Source: JBAZZQ01 sp041658725 (GTDB lineage Bacteria > Planctomycetota > Phycisphaerae > JAAYCJ01). From it: a stretch of DNA of 22,996 bases. The position numbers were made by a program, and so were the translations under genes. The DNA lies in contig JBAZZQ010000058.1 in NCBI GenBank assembly GCA_041658725.1, positions 1-22,996 of the forward strand. Direction: 5' to 3'. This document shows positions 1 to 10,200 of the stretch, piece by piece (the first letter of the stretch is position 1; each line of letters starts with the position of its first letter). The notes beneath the pieces are model-generated. The model did no database searches and was not told where the DNA came from. It saw only the letters and a program-made list of their open reading frames with translations.

Positions 1-2
1 AT

Positions 3-2414
3 ACGAAGGATTTTGGTGCAAATGAACCCGGTATCGCCAGTATCCAGATTTATGATGCGGGCGGCGGAGACGTAGCGGAGTTTCTGCTGATAAGCAATGA
101 TGGCAGTCCATACCAATTTGCGGCGATGGCCATCGATCCATTGAACTCCACGAACTATCGAATTCGAACTTATAATTTCACCGGGTATGGGAACGGTTAT
201 CGAGATACCACGGTGGCGAGAAGTACCGGCGCTCATACGTTCAAGATCGCGTGGCCTGCTACGGGCACGGTGCTTTTTTACATCGATGATGCCTTAGTCT
301 CCACCGCGTACAACGGGAAAACGTCTGGGTTTGATGCGGTTAGTTTAGGACATCAAAGTTCCCAAGGGACTCCTCCTCTGAATGCCCATTCGTTCGACAA
401 CCTGAACATTGTTCCTCCGCCGGCGCAGGGTGGTACCTTTGAATTCAGCACCTTCACGATGTCCATGAATGACAATACGAACTCGACGGTCAACATGACG
501 AGCGGAACGATGAATGTGGGTGGCTACGTTTGGATTGGCTATTGGAACGCACCCAACCAAACTGCAATTTTCAATTTGAATTTGGGCACCAATGGGGAGC
601 CCAACAATGGAACTCTGGTCAATCGGGCGGATCCACCCCCCCCTGAGCTCCCTCAAGCCCACAAGCTTGGGATCGGAGGGGGGGCAGTCAATGCGATGGA
701 TGTGTTCCAGGGCAACGGTGTGGTCGCGTTAAGCGGGTTGCTGGAGCTAAACGGCGGCCGGGTCATCGCCGACGGCGGGGCCGGGTCCACGACCGACAAG
801 ACTCTGGACATGTCCACATTCGCCCAGATACTTAAGCACGTACACAACCCCACCGACAATGGGACCTCCGGCTTCTATGCCCGTAATAGGGGCAAGTTGA
901 TTTTGCCCCCGGTCGTGGTGGCTTCCGGAAGTAACCAGTATGTATGGGGAGAGGACCCCGAAGAAGGTTACAACATTGATCTAACAAACAGTGTCCTGAT
1001 GTCATTTAATAGTGTGACGACGGGGGACAATGTAACAGGGTCTCTTCTGGCCGCCAACCGGTCCGACGTGGGTGATACCGAGGCGTTTAACTTTATCGGG
1101 GTCTGGAATTTCAGCCCCGGGGTTCTCTTCAACTTCGGGTCCGGATCGGTGAATTTGACGTTCCGGTACGACGACATCCTGGCGGCTGGCCAGGGGATAA
1201 ATCAGGCCGATCTGAAGGTTTGGCATAAGGTCGGCGCGACTTGGGTCGATGTTACAACCAGCGTGGATACGGTCAATAAGCTCATCATCGCCAATGGGAT
1301 CAATTCCTTGTCCAAGTTCGCGGTGGGCGTTGTGGTCACACAGGTGGCGACGCCAAATTTCGATCCTTCGAATCCCTTGATTTATAATACTCTCAATCCG
1401 ATTGTGATTACTTGCGCGACTCCGAATGTGACGATTCGGTATACAGACAACGGCACTGAGCCGACTGAGAGCAACGGGACCGTGATTATCTCCGGAAACT
1501 CGGTCAATGTGATTGACGGAACGACCTTGAAAGCCCGTGCGTGGAAGACCGGTTTAACTGTGAGCGGCATTCAGAGTGTGACCTATACGGCCCCTCCCCT
1601 GGATAATCCACAGACGATTCCTCAAATGAGTGGGGTTAATGTGGACGGCAATCTGGCGGACTGGGCCGGGGCGGAATGGATCCCGCTGAATGTCGTCTAT
1701 AACGGCGCTCCGTCGGACATTGCCGAGGCGTTCTTCGCATTGAAGTGGGACCCGGCGACTCCGAGTAAGGTCTATTTTGCCGTAAAAGTGCGGGATACCG
1801 CCCACTTCTTCACCGACAACTACACCGATTGGAATGCGCGGGACGCGGTGGAACTGTACCTGCATACCACCGGTGTGAGCGGTGATCAGTCGTTCGCCTA
1901 CTCCGAGGCGGCTCAGCAGTTGACGATTGGAATCGACAACACCACTCGCAACACGGTGTGGTCGAACCTCGGGAATAATATGGGTATCCCCACCAGTGGA
2001 TATGATTTCCAGGCGGAGGGCCGTGAAAGCGGCGAGTGGCTGTACTATGAGGCCGCGATGACCTCCTACAATTACATGGGAGGCTTTACCAGTTTGCCAG
2101 GCGTCCTCGCTCCGCTGGCCCTCGGCCAGATCATCGGTGTTGACGCGGTGGTGACGGGTCACAACGGATCCGCCTACACCGGCCAGAAGTCGGAAAACAC
2201 GAAGACCGGAAAGTCGGCCAATTACAACCAGTTCGGCCTCCACAAACTGGTCGCGGGCAGCCCGTTTGTTGCAACCACAGCCGACCTTGCCGCCGTCCTG
2301 GCCGCCATGGACGCCACGGCCACCAGCGGCAACTGGAATGGTGCTGCCGATTTCGACAGCGACGGCGAAGTCACCAGTTCCGACCTGGCGTTCGTGCTTG
2401 TGAATCTGCCGTAG
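3..2414 (+). CDS. Secreted multidomain carbohydrate-binding protein, 5' end missing (CHB_HEX_C + CBM9-like + dockerin-like)
   Basis: The reading frame is open from base 3, so the ATG at 126 is internal and the gene begins outside the window. The visible part is about 800 residues. First comes a beta-rich region with an IDD segment resembling LamG/jelly-roll folds, then a long Gly/Asn-rich region I do not recognise. A chitobiase/hexosaminidase C-terminal-like Ig module follows (ATPNFDPSNPLIYN, then TIRYTDNGTEPTESNGT, about nt 1345-1590). A CBM9/DOMON-like module starts with VDGNLADWAGAEW (about nt 1635-2250). The C-terminus carries dockerin-like helices: a first copy (TADLAAVLAAMD) without a full calcium loop, and a second with DFDSDGEVTSSDL. 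No catalytic domain is visible. Inferred role: extracellular or surface glycan binding. Domain calls are by eye; the dockerin-like tail is the firmest. Confidence 0.85.
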   Translation, partial: TKDFGANEPGIASIQIYDAGGGDVAEFLLISNDGSPYQFAAMAIDPLNSTNYRIRTYNFTGYGNGYRDTTVARSTGAHTFKIAWPATGTVLFYIDDALVSTAYNGKTSGFDAVSLGHQSSQGTPPLNAHSFDNLNIVPPPAQGGTFEFSTFTMSMNDNTNSTVNMTSGTMNVGGYVWIGYWNAPNQTAIFNLNLGTNGEPNNGTLVNRADPPPPELPQAHKLGIGGGAVNAMDVFQGNGVVALSGLLELNGGRVIADGGAGSTTDKTLDMSTFAQILKHVHNPTDNGTSGFYARNRGKLILPPVVVASGSNQYVWGEDPEEGYNIDLTNSVLMSFNSVTTGDNVTGSLLAANRSDVGDTEAFNFIGVWNFSPGVLFNFGSGSVNLTFRYDDILAAGQGINQADLKVWHKVGATWVDVTTSVDTVNKLIIANGINSLSKFAVGVVVTQVATPNFDPSNPLIYNTLNPIVITCATPNVTIRYTDNGTEPTESNGTVIISGNSVNVIDGTTLKARAWKTGLTVSGIQSVTYTAPPLDNPQTIPQMSGVNVDGNLADWAGAEWIPLNVVYNGAPSDIAEAFFALKWDPATPSKVYFAVKVRDTAHFFTDNYTDWNARDAVELYLHTTGVSGDQSFAYSEAAQQLTIGIDNTTRNTVWSNLGNNMGIPTSGYDFQAEGRESGEWLYYEAAMTSYNYMGGFTSLPGVLAPLALGQIIGVDAVVTGHNGSAYTGQKSENTKTGKSANYNQFGLHKLVAGSPFVATTADLAAVLAAMDATATSGNWNGAADFDSDGEVTSSDLAFVLVNLP

Positions 2415-2434
2415 GAATGTTGGATTTTCGAGTG

Positions 2435-2464
2435 TGTGGGCGGGGCTTGCTCCGCCCACATTTT
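2435..2464 (+). terminator. Hairpin terminator after the CBM9/dockerin-like gene
   Basis: TGTGGGCGG at 2435-2443 pairs with CCGCCCACA at 2452-2460, and the stem can extend inward by GC pairs. TTTT follows directly. It lies 20 bp after the stop codon at 2414, so it probably ends the upstream transcript. The 3' arm plus T-run can also pair with AAAATGTGGCGG at 2467-2478, giving a mutually exclusive structure. Another hairpin, CGGTCC 2476-2481 with GGACCG 2492-2497, follows. A REP-like origin is possible because GC-rich palindromes like this can be repeated in genomes. Confidence 0.6.
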
Positions 2465-2550
2465 AAAAAATGTGGCGGTCCGCTTGATCGTGGACCGTCG
2501 CTTTCAGTGAATTTTAATACAAGGGTATATTTATTGTAAAGGATAAGATT

Positions 2551-3318
2551 ATGCATTTCTTCAATCAAAAATCTAAAACCCAAAATCCAAAATTGCGTGG
2601 TTTTACCCTGATCGAACTCCTGGTGGTCGTGGCGATTATCGCGGTTCTCATTTCCATCCTGCTGCCGGCGCTGGGAACGGCCCGGGAATCCGGTCGGCAG
2701 GCCGTATGCGGGATGAATCTTAAGCAGATCGGGCTTGCCTGGCAGATGTATCTGGAAGATTATGACCAGACCTTTTACGGCTCGGGCGGGGGCGACAACT
2801 GGATGGATTGCCTGTATTTAAAAAATTACATTACCACGGTGGGCCAGGCGGGCGATCCCAACAAGCTTTATACGGGAAAGCAATTGGCTCGTCCGAACGC
2901 CAGTACCTTTTTATGCTCCAGCAATAAAAATTATCGGTGCAACAATGGTTATTATCTTCCCGCCTTTAATTATTCGATGAACTACAAGATATGTTTTTTT
3001 GCACCATCACGCGGAGGTCTTACTTATTATTCCTACAAGCTGGGGCAGATACTAAATCCTGGCCAGTGCGTTCTTAATTACGACAGCGCGGAACGTTGGT
3101 TGGCTCTCGGAAATGTCTATAGCGTCAGCCGGTCGCCTTTTGAGCTAGGGTCGGGGGGAATCGCCTATCCTTATATGGGAATGTTCCACCGACAGCAAAA
3201 CGGGGTGCAGGTTCTCCTCGTCGATGGTCACGTTGAATCCGTATCCAAAGATGATGCTTTCGACTTAAATATAACCAATAGCCGTTGGTGGAATAGATTC
3301 GATCCCGTTGGTGAATGA
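2551..3318 (+). CDS. Pseudopilin-like secreted protein (prepilin N-terminal methylation motif, DUF1559/H-X-DG type)
   Basis: AAAGGA at 2538-2543 lies 7 nt before the ATG. The N-terminus has a class III signal: basic leader, predicted cleavage between G17 and F18, Glu at mature position 5 (GFTLIELL), then the hydrophobic helix VVVAIIAVLISILLPAL. The segment after the helix (ARESGRQAVCGMNLKQIGLAWQMY) and the C-terminal LLVDGHVES resemble the DUF1559 or H-X9-DG secreted proteins abundant in Planctomycetota and Lentisphaerota. Here H and DG are separated by 11 rather than 9 residues. Such proteins should be processed by a prepilin peptidase and handled by a type II secretion or pilus-like apparatus; their function is unknown. 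It is 45 bp upstream of the first hydrolase-like gene and probably its operon leader. The family call is strong; any link to glycan degradation is inferred from position. Confidence 0.88.
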   Translation: MHFFNQKSKTQNPKLRGFTLIELLVVVAIIAVLISILLPALGTARESGRQAVCGMNLKQIGLAWQMYLEDYDQTFYGSGGGDNWMDCLYLKNYITTVGQAGDPNKLYTGKQLARPNASTFLCSSNKNYRCNNGYYLPAFNYSMNYKICFFAPSRGGLTYYSYKLGQILNPGQCVLNYDSAERWLALGNVYSVSRSPFELGSGGIAYPYMGMFHRQQNGVQVLLVDGHVESVSKDDAFDLNITNSRWWNRFDPVGE

Positions 3319-3363
3319 GAAGAAACAGAATACAGCCCATTTCCATACAGGAGAAAGGCGTTA

Positions 3364-6300
3364 ATGATGTCGAATCGGACAAATTATATTCTGGCTTGGT
3401 TCATAGTTATCTCCGGCTGGACCTGGGTAATCGGCTCCAATGCCCAGGCTACGAACGAAATCCTATTATATGACTTTAATGACCCGGCCGCATATCCGGG
3501 CTGGACGACCTATGGGTACCATAAACTTCAGCCGTCGTTTGCCGACGGGGCGTTGGTGGGGACCGTCACTGATAGTGATGAAAGCGGGGGCGTCTATTTT
3601 GTAACTCCGCCAATTCAACCCTTTGACGCCAGTCAGTATCCTTACATGCAAGTGAGAGTAAAATCCAACAAGAACTATCAATTTGAATTTTACTGGATGG
3701 ATGACATTGACCAAACTTGGGTGGGCCATCAGGCACTGATTCCCCTGGTCGCGGACGGACAGTATCACACTTATCAGGCCAATCTGTTGCAGACCGGTCG
3801 CTGGCATAACAATATCACGCAGTTGCGATTCGGTATCACCACATATGGCACCCAGCCGCTCGTCACGCCCCAGGTGGACGATAATATTAGCTGGGATTTC
3901 TTGAAATTGAAGATGCCCACAATACCGAATAATACAATGGAATTTTTAAACTTATGGGAACGGGAACAGGTGGCGGGGCGGTTGTATCACAGTTCGATCG
4001 CGCTTGACTCTATCTATCGGATGCGGCTTTTGACGAGCGGAGGGTCCGAAGTCCGAAGCGTGACCGGCGCGGTGACCACCGTCGGCAAGGCAGAAGCCCT
4101 CTTGAGCACCGCAGGCGTCACCCCCGGAAATTATACTCTGGAATTTAAAGCCTTTGCCGCCGATAACACCACTCAACAAGCCACGGCGAGCAAACCGTTT
4201 CCCAAATTGACCACACCTGTCTGGCTTAAGACCCCGGTGGAACGGCAAGTCAATGAAGTGCCGGCGCCGTGGACGCCGATGACCACGGCCACCGGTCAGA
4301 TCCAATGCTGGGGACGAAGCTACAGTTTCCAAAGCCTGCCCTTTCCCTCCCAGATCAACAGCCAGGGGGTGAATATGCTGGCGGCACCCATTGTTCTCCA
4401 GGGGACAATCGATAACCAGAGCATCGGGTGGAATAGTGGGACCTTCGCTTTTACCGACATCCAGGATTACAAGGTTTCCTATCAAACCTCCTGCACCGGA
4501 AACGTGGCGGACTTGAGCGGCAGCGGGTATGTCGAGTTTGACGGCATGATGTGGTTTGATTTTCAACTCAATCTTCATTCCGCCAACGCCCAGATCAGCA
4601 GTCTGTATCTGGATATCCCGCTCAACAAAGCAAACGCACTGTATTACTGGTACGGCGGCACCAGCTGGGATTCCTACTCCGCCGATTTATTTACCAGTAA
4701 ATCGTTTCCCTTTATGCCGTATATCACCGTTTCGGACGACGAGCGGGGACTCTGCTGGTTCACCGAATCCAAGGAGAATTGGAGTATTGATTCTTCCTCC
4801 GCCGCGCAATTGATTGCCGGGACCAGCATCAACACCGTCCGCGTCCACCTCGTGAATGTTCCCGTTACCTCTGACAACCAAACCGTCAAGTTTTCGTTCG
4901 GCCTTCAGGCCACCCCCGTGAAGCCTTATCCCGCCCAGCCGGAGGACCATCCGGGGCGCTACTGCGTGACCGACGAGATGAGCGGGAATGGTGTTTACTC
5001 CTTTGATAAGGACATCATGTCCGCCTATAGGGCCAAATCGATTGCCGCCTCGAACACGGGCGACCGGGTCATGGACCTGATGCCCTCCGACAGCGGTGAT
5101 AAGCTGGCTCTGCAAAATGCCCTTGCCGATTGCGAAAATCATGGGATTAAAGACCTGTCCTACACCAATCTGGAAAACGTCAACATCCAGGACGAAGGAT
5201 TGCTCCAGTACGGGGATGAATGGATGGTGATGCTGAACGGAAATTGGCAGGCCCGACCGGTGCAGTCCGTCGATAACGGTTTTCCGGATTTTTACCCGGT
5301 GTCGACTGCCTCAGGGGCCTGGCAGGATTACCTGGTGTGGAAGGTCCATCAGGCGATCGATCAAGTGGGTTTGCAAGGGGTTTACCTGGACTGCTCCGAT
5401 CCGGGGAATTGCTGGAATCCGTATCTGGGTGGTGGGTACACGGACCGTAATGGGATTGTCCGCCCGACCCTCACGATCCGGGCCAACCGGGAGTTGATGA
5501 AGCGGCTGTATGCACTGAAGAAAACACACCCGAATTTTCGGATCGAGTTCCACATGTCCACGTTCCCGGTCATGTCGTCGCATTCCCTGGCGGATATAGC
5601 GATGGACGGTGAACAGTTCGTGGTCAAACCCAGTGGTTTTCAATTACCCCTCTCTTCGTTCCGTGCCGAGTTCATGGGGAAGGTGTGGGGCATACCATCA
5701 AATCTGTGGGTTTTTACTCGAAACGCGGGGGCCCCGGGCTACTTCGATAACGAACGGGCCGTGGCCTTTTGCATTTTGCACGGGACCGAAGTCAATCTCG
5801 AGCCGTCGCTGTTGTTTCTGGATCGTTTGGGCCGACTGTACGACGTGATGAGCCTCTTCCAGGTCAGTCAGGCCGAGGCGTTTCCTTACTGGAAGAATCC
5901 TCCGGTAACGGTCAGTTCCACTGACGTCGCGGCCAACGTCTACAAAAAGCCCGGTGAGGCCCTGATAATCTTGAGTAATCTGCGGGAGAATGCCTTGACG
6001 GTTCAGGTGCAGCCCGACCTGGGCCAGTTGGGCTTGAGCGGGGATATCTATGCCAAGGATTACCTGGACAACGCAACGTATCACGTTACCAATGGGACGT
6101 TTTCGACCTACTTGAATACTGATATCCGGGTGAAAATCTTCCACCTCGGAACGATCGACAAGTTAACCTACTCAATCGCTCCGCAGCCCACGGTCGCGGA
6201 GTTTCTGGGGGACAACACCAGCGTGTCCAATTTCCCCACCGAATGGCAGGCCTGTTCGGCCCTGAAGAATTTTGTCGCCACCGAGCAACCCTACACTCCC

Positions 6301-7206
6301 GCCGCGTTTTCCAACCTGTGGTTTGACTTGGCCAGCCTCAACCCTTCCCAACGAATCTTTCTGGGTATCGAGATTCGCGAAACCGGAAACGGCAATCCTG
6401 AAGGGGACGGTTCCGCTTCCATCCTGCGTTTCACCTTGAACGGTCAGAATTTGGTATACAGCGAAACCCCCGGCCATGGTAATCTGGTGGGGAAGACTCA
6501 GCCTTTTAGCCTGAATTGCGGTGTGGGGCCCAATACATGGTTCGGTGCCAGCCAGGCATGGACGGTGTTTTATTATCCAAGCTTTACACTACCCACGGAG
6601 CGGCGGTACCAGCTCTATCGACCGATCGGATCAAATCCCCTGACTTATGTCTTCGATATTACCGATCTGGCGATAATCGGCAGAAATTACCTGACCTTGA
6701 CGACGGCCAATTCCTCCTACGATAGTGGGTTATCTATCAAAACTTTGGCCGTGGGACTTACTCCGCCCGTTACCGTATCGGGAACGGTGACTCCCAACGA
6801 CTACACAGGAGATAAAACGGCAGTGAGTGTCCAATTCGAGTTTCGACCGGTCCCGACCGGTAGCTCTACCGTTTTGAACACATTCCTTAATGCCGATGGG
6901 ACCTTTACCCTCGATAACGTCACTTTGGGGACCTATAATATCGCCGTTAAAGCTGACCATTGCCTACAGAAGGTCCTCTCCACGGTGGACATAACGGCCA
7001 ATCCATTCCCTCTGGGTGTGATCTCCGTGGTGAACGGCGACTGCGATAACGATAACGAAATCACTTCGAGCGATCTGTCGATCGTTCTATCGGCCATGGA
7101 CACCCTCCCCGGCAATCCCGACGCCGACTTGGACGGAAATGGCGAAGTGACCTCCGCGGACCTGAGCATCGTTCTTACCGGCATGGACCAAATAGGTGAT
7201 CCGTAG
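3364..7206 (+). CDS. Large secreted glycoside-hydrolase-like protein with C-terminal dockerin-like repeats
   Basis: The start is an ATG with GGAGAAAGG just upstream; a second ATG follows immediately. Residues 1-29 form a signal peptide ending near SNAQA. Residues 30-180 look like a jelly-roll carbohydrate-binding module (LLYDFNDPAAYPGW), followed by an Ig-like region to about 290. From about 290 to 555 is a beta-rich domain (CWGRSYSFQSLPFPSQI, CWFTES, FGLQATPVKP) resembling the N-terminal part of GH123/DUF6067-type proteins. A TIM-barrel-like domain spans about 556-950, with candidate acids D676/D679 (GVYLDCSDP) and D748/E750 (MDGEQFV), both conserved in the next gene. A jelly-roll-like domain (about 950-1130), a carboxypeptidase-regulatory-like Ig domain (VSGTVTP...) and a two-loop dockerin-like tail (1225-1280; DCDNDNEITSSDL and DLDGNGEVTSADL) complete it. 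The substrate is unknown, and exact GH membership is unproven. Confidence 0.82.
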   Translation: MMSNRTNYILAWFIVISGWTWVIGSNAQATNEILLYDFNDPAAYPGWTTYGYHKLQPSFADGALVGTVTDSDESGGVYFVTPPIQPFDASQYPYMQVRVKSNKNYQFEFYWMDDIDQTWVGHQALIPLVADGQYHTYQANLLQTGRWHNNITQLRFGITTYGTQPLVTPQVDDNISWDFLKLKMPTIPNNTMEFLNLWEREQVAGRLYHSSIALDSIYRMRLLTSGGSEVRSVTGAVTTVGKAEALLSTAGVTPGNYTLEFKAFAADNTTQQATASKPFPKLTTPVWLKTPVERQVNEVPAPWTPMTTATGQIQCWGRSYSFQSLPFPSQINSQGVNMLAAPIVLQGTIDNQSIGWNSGTFAFTDIQDYKVSYQTSCTGNVADLSGSGYVEFDGMMWFDFQLNLHSANAQISSLYLDIPLNKANALYYWYGGTSWDSYSADLFTSKSFPFMPYITVSDDERGLCWFTESKENWSIDSSSAAQLIAGTSINTVRVHLVNVPVTSDNQTVKFSFGLQATPVKPYPAQPEDHPGRYCVTDEMSGNGVYSFDKDIMSAYRAKSIAASNTGDRVMDLMPSDSGDKLALQNALADCENHGIKDLSYTNLENVNIQDEGLLQYGDEWMVMLNGNWQARPVQSVDNGFPDFYPVSTASGAWQDYLVWKVHQAIDQVGLQGVYLDCSDPGNCWNPYLGGGYTDRNGIVRPTLTIRANRELMKRLYALKKTHPNFRIEFHMSTFPVMSSHSLADIAMDGEQFVVKPSGFQLPLSSFRAEFMGKVWGIPSNLWVFTRNAGAPGYFDNERAVAFCILHGTEVNLEPSLLFLDRLGRLYDVMSLFQVSQAEAFPYWKNPPVTVSSTDVAANVYKKPGEALIILSNLRENALTVQVQPDLGQLGLSGDIYAKDYLDNATYHVTNGTFSTYLNTDIRVKIFHLGTIDKLTYSIAPQPTVAEFLGDNTSVSNFPTEWQACSALKNFVATEQPYTPAAFSNLWFDLASLNPSQRIFLGIEIRETGNGNPEGDGSASILRFTLNGQNLVYSETPGHGNLVGKTQPFSLNCGVGPNTWFGASQAWTVFYYPSFTLPTERRYQLYRPIGSNPLTYVFDITDLAIIGRNYLTLTTANSSYDSGLSIKTLAVGLTPPVTVSGTVTPNDYTGDKTAVSVQFEFRPVPTGSSTVLNTFLNADGTFTLDNVTLGTYNIAVKADHCLQKVLSTVDITANPFPLGVISVVNGDCDNDNEITSSDLSIVLSAMDTLPGNPDADLDGNGEVTSADLSIVLTGMDQIGDP

Positions 7207-7255
7207 ATCACACATCCCAGCCAAGTGAACCTAATATAAAAAAAGGAACCATAAA

Positions 7256-10200
7256 ATGATCCGAAGACTCGCTTACTACACCGTGCTAATTCTTGTTTTT
7301 GTTTCCAAGCCGTCCTTCACCTTCGCGGCAACGGCCTCGAGCGACAACACTGAGATAGTCTTTGATTTCGACAATCCCGCCCTCTATGCGGAGTGGGGGA
7401 AAACTAATCATAATTTTTCAGGAGTCGTCCAAAACGGGGAATTGATCTGCACGGTCCAGAGCGACAACGAAAGCGGCGGTCTTTATTTTGTTTCTCCGCC
7501 CATAAAAGCCTTTTCGGCCGGTGAGTATCCGATTTTTGAGGCGAGAATCAAAACGAACAAGAATTACATGTTTGACCTGTACTGGTTCAACGACTCGGAC
7601 AATACGTGGGTCGGGCATAACAAGATGTTTCAATTGACCGGAGACCGATATTACCGTAATTACGTCGTGGACTTGAGCAAGGCCGGAAATTGGCGGAATA
7701 CGACCATACAATTACGGCTGGGGGTTACGACCTACCAAGCGGAAGGCGCTCCTAAAGTGGAAAAGGGCGACGTCGTCATTATTGACTATATCAAATTTAA
7801 AAAGCATTCTCAGCCGGTCAATACTCTGGAGTTTTTAAATTTATGGGAACGGGACCAGATCGCAGTCAGATTATACAATCCGGACCTTAACAAAGAAGCA
7901 ACCTATAAGGCCAGTTTGGTCAAAGAGGGTAAGGGTAAACCCCTCAGCAGTTTAACGGCCCCTGATGCCGGCAAAGGGATGGTGGAAATCGTTCTCGACG
8001 CCAAAGACGTTGCTCCCGGAACCTATGACCTGAAAATTGAAGCCTTCGGTCCCGATGGAGTAAAAATAGCTGAGGCCGGTAAACCCTTCGAGAAATTGAA
8101 AAAACCGGTTTGGTTAAAAACAGCGGCTCAGCGGCAGATCAATGAGGTTTTATCCCCGTGGACGGCCATGAAGGCGTCGGATCGTGAAATCTCGTGTTGG
8201 GGACGAAGTTACCTGTTTGAAAGCCTTCCATTTCCTTCTCAGATTATCAGCCAGGGTTCGCCGATGTTGACTTCGCCCATGACCCTCAAAGGCCGCATCA
8301 GCGCAAAAGACATCGAGTGGGGTAAGGGAACCTTCGAGCTTAACGATCAAAAGGATTACAAAATCGGTTATCGAACGACGTGCGAAGGAAATGTGGCGGA
8401 TTTGGAGGGGGAAAGTTACGTCGAGTTTGATGGGATGATGTGGTTTGATTTTAAGTTGCGCCTGAAAGACCCGCGCGCCTCTCTCGATAACTTATATGTC
8501 GAAATTCCGTTGAAAAAGGAAAGCAGTCAATACTATTGGTTAGGCGGGGTGGGATGGGACGCGTATCAATACGGAGGTTTTAAAGAGAAATTGAACAAAC
8601 GGTTTAGCTTCATGCCGTATATTGCGGTCTGCGGCGACCAACTGGGAATAACCTGGTTTACAGAGTCGCAGCAAAACTGGAATTATGATCAAAAAAACGC
8701 AATTCAACTGATCAGCGGAAAAGATCGAAACGTGATTCGAGTCAACCTGGTTAATATTCCTTATACGCCAAACCAGTCGGAGCTGGAGTTCTCCTTTGGT
8801 TTGCAGGCTACGCCCGTCAAACCCTGGCCGAAAAAACCGGAGGATCATCCGGGCCGGTATTGTGTCGCCGATTCTCACAGCGGAACGGGAATTTACGGCT
8901 ATGACAAAGCCTTGTACGCCCGATACCGGATTCGCACCATTGCTTATTCCAACTGGTCCGACCGATCCATGGAACTGGATCCGGGAGACAAATTTGCCGA
9001 TTTGAAAAAAGCGGTGAGCGAATGCGAAAAGTACGGCATCAAAAATTTGCCGTATCTCAACCTGGAAAATGTAAATATCCAGAATGAGGGTTTACTGCGG
9101 TACGGCGATGAATGGATTTCGATGCCGGACGGGCGGTGGAATCCCAAACCGTTAAAACCACTGTATGACGTTTATCCGGATTTTTATACGGTGACTTCCG
9201 CTTCAGGAACTTGGCAGGACTATTTTCTGTGGCAGGTGGAGCAGGTCATGGACCGGCTGGGCTGTCAGGGAGTTTATCTGGACTGTTCCGACCCGAATCC
9301 TTGCTGGAATCCATATCTGGGCTGCGGATACACGGACCGCAACGGTCAATTCAAACCGACCATTCCCATTCGAGCCAATCGTGAATTCATGAAGCGGCTT
9401 TACCTTCTCAAAAAGAAAAAACCGAATTTCAGGATACAATTTCACATGTCCGCCATGCCGATCATGCCCACTCACACCTTCGCGGATGAGGTGCTGGACG
9501 GGGAACAATATGTCAGTAAACCGGCGATCTTCGAACTGCCGCTGGAAAAGTTCCGGGCCGAGTTCATGGGCCAGCCGTGGGGAATTCCCTGCAACCTTCA
9601 TGTCATGACGTCAAACCAGGGGATGCCCGGTTATTTCGACAATGAAAAGGCGTTGGCCTTTGGCATCCTGCACGGCACGGAAGTGAATATGGAGCCGTCG
9701 CTTCTCTTTTTCGACCGTATCGGAAGGTTGTATGACGTTATGACCGCGTTTGGGACCTCTCAGGCGGAATTTTTCCCTTACTGGAAAAATAAGGATAAGA
9801 TTAAAGTTGGTTCTCCGGACGTGGCGGCGAACGTTTATAAGAAAGGCAACGAAGTCCTGGTGGTTCTGAGCAATCTGCGAAAAAATGATGTGGACCTTGG
9901 TGTGGAACTCGACTGCGCCCGATTGGGGCTGTCAGGGGAAACCTATGCCAGAAATTATCTGGATGATGAAGTGTGTAAATTGGACGAAGGAAAGTTCCGT
10001 ACCGGGTTGACCACGGAACTACGGGTCAAGATTTTCCATGTTGGACCGAAAGAAAAATTGATCTATGCCGTGGGCCGACAGCCGACGGTGGCGGAGTTTA
10101 TGGGTGATTTCAGCAAATCGAATTTTCCCCCGGCCTGGGAGAAATTTTCGACCGTCCACAACTTCGTTTCCGCGGAAACGCCCAATTCCGAGAATAAATT

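Noticed and set aside
126..128. ATG at 126 as the start of the first gene
   Set aside because: The same frame is open and protein-like back to base 3, with no ribosome-binding site before 126.
1554..2459. 301-codon minus-strand open frame opposite the CBM9/dockerin-like gene
   Set aside because: Its composition is that of an antisense shadow; the + strand frame has clear domains over the same bases.
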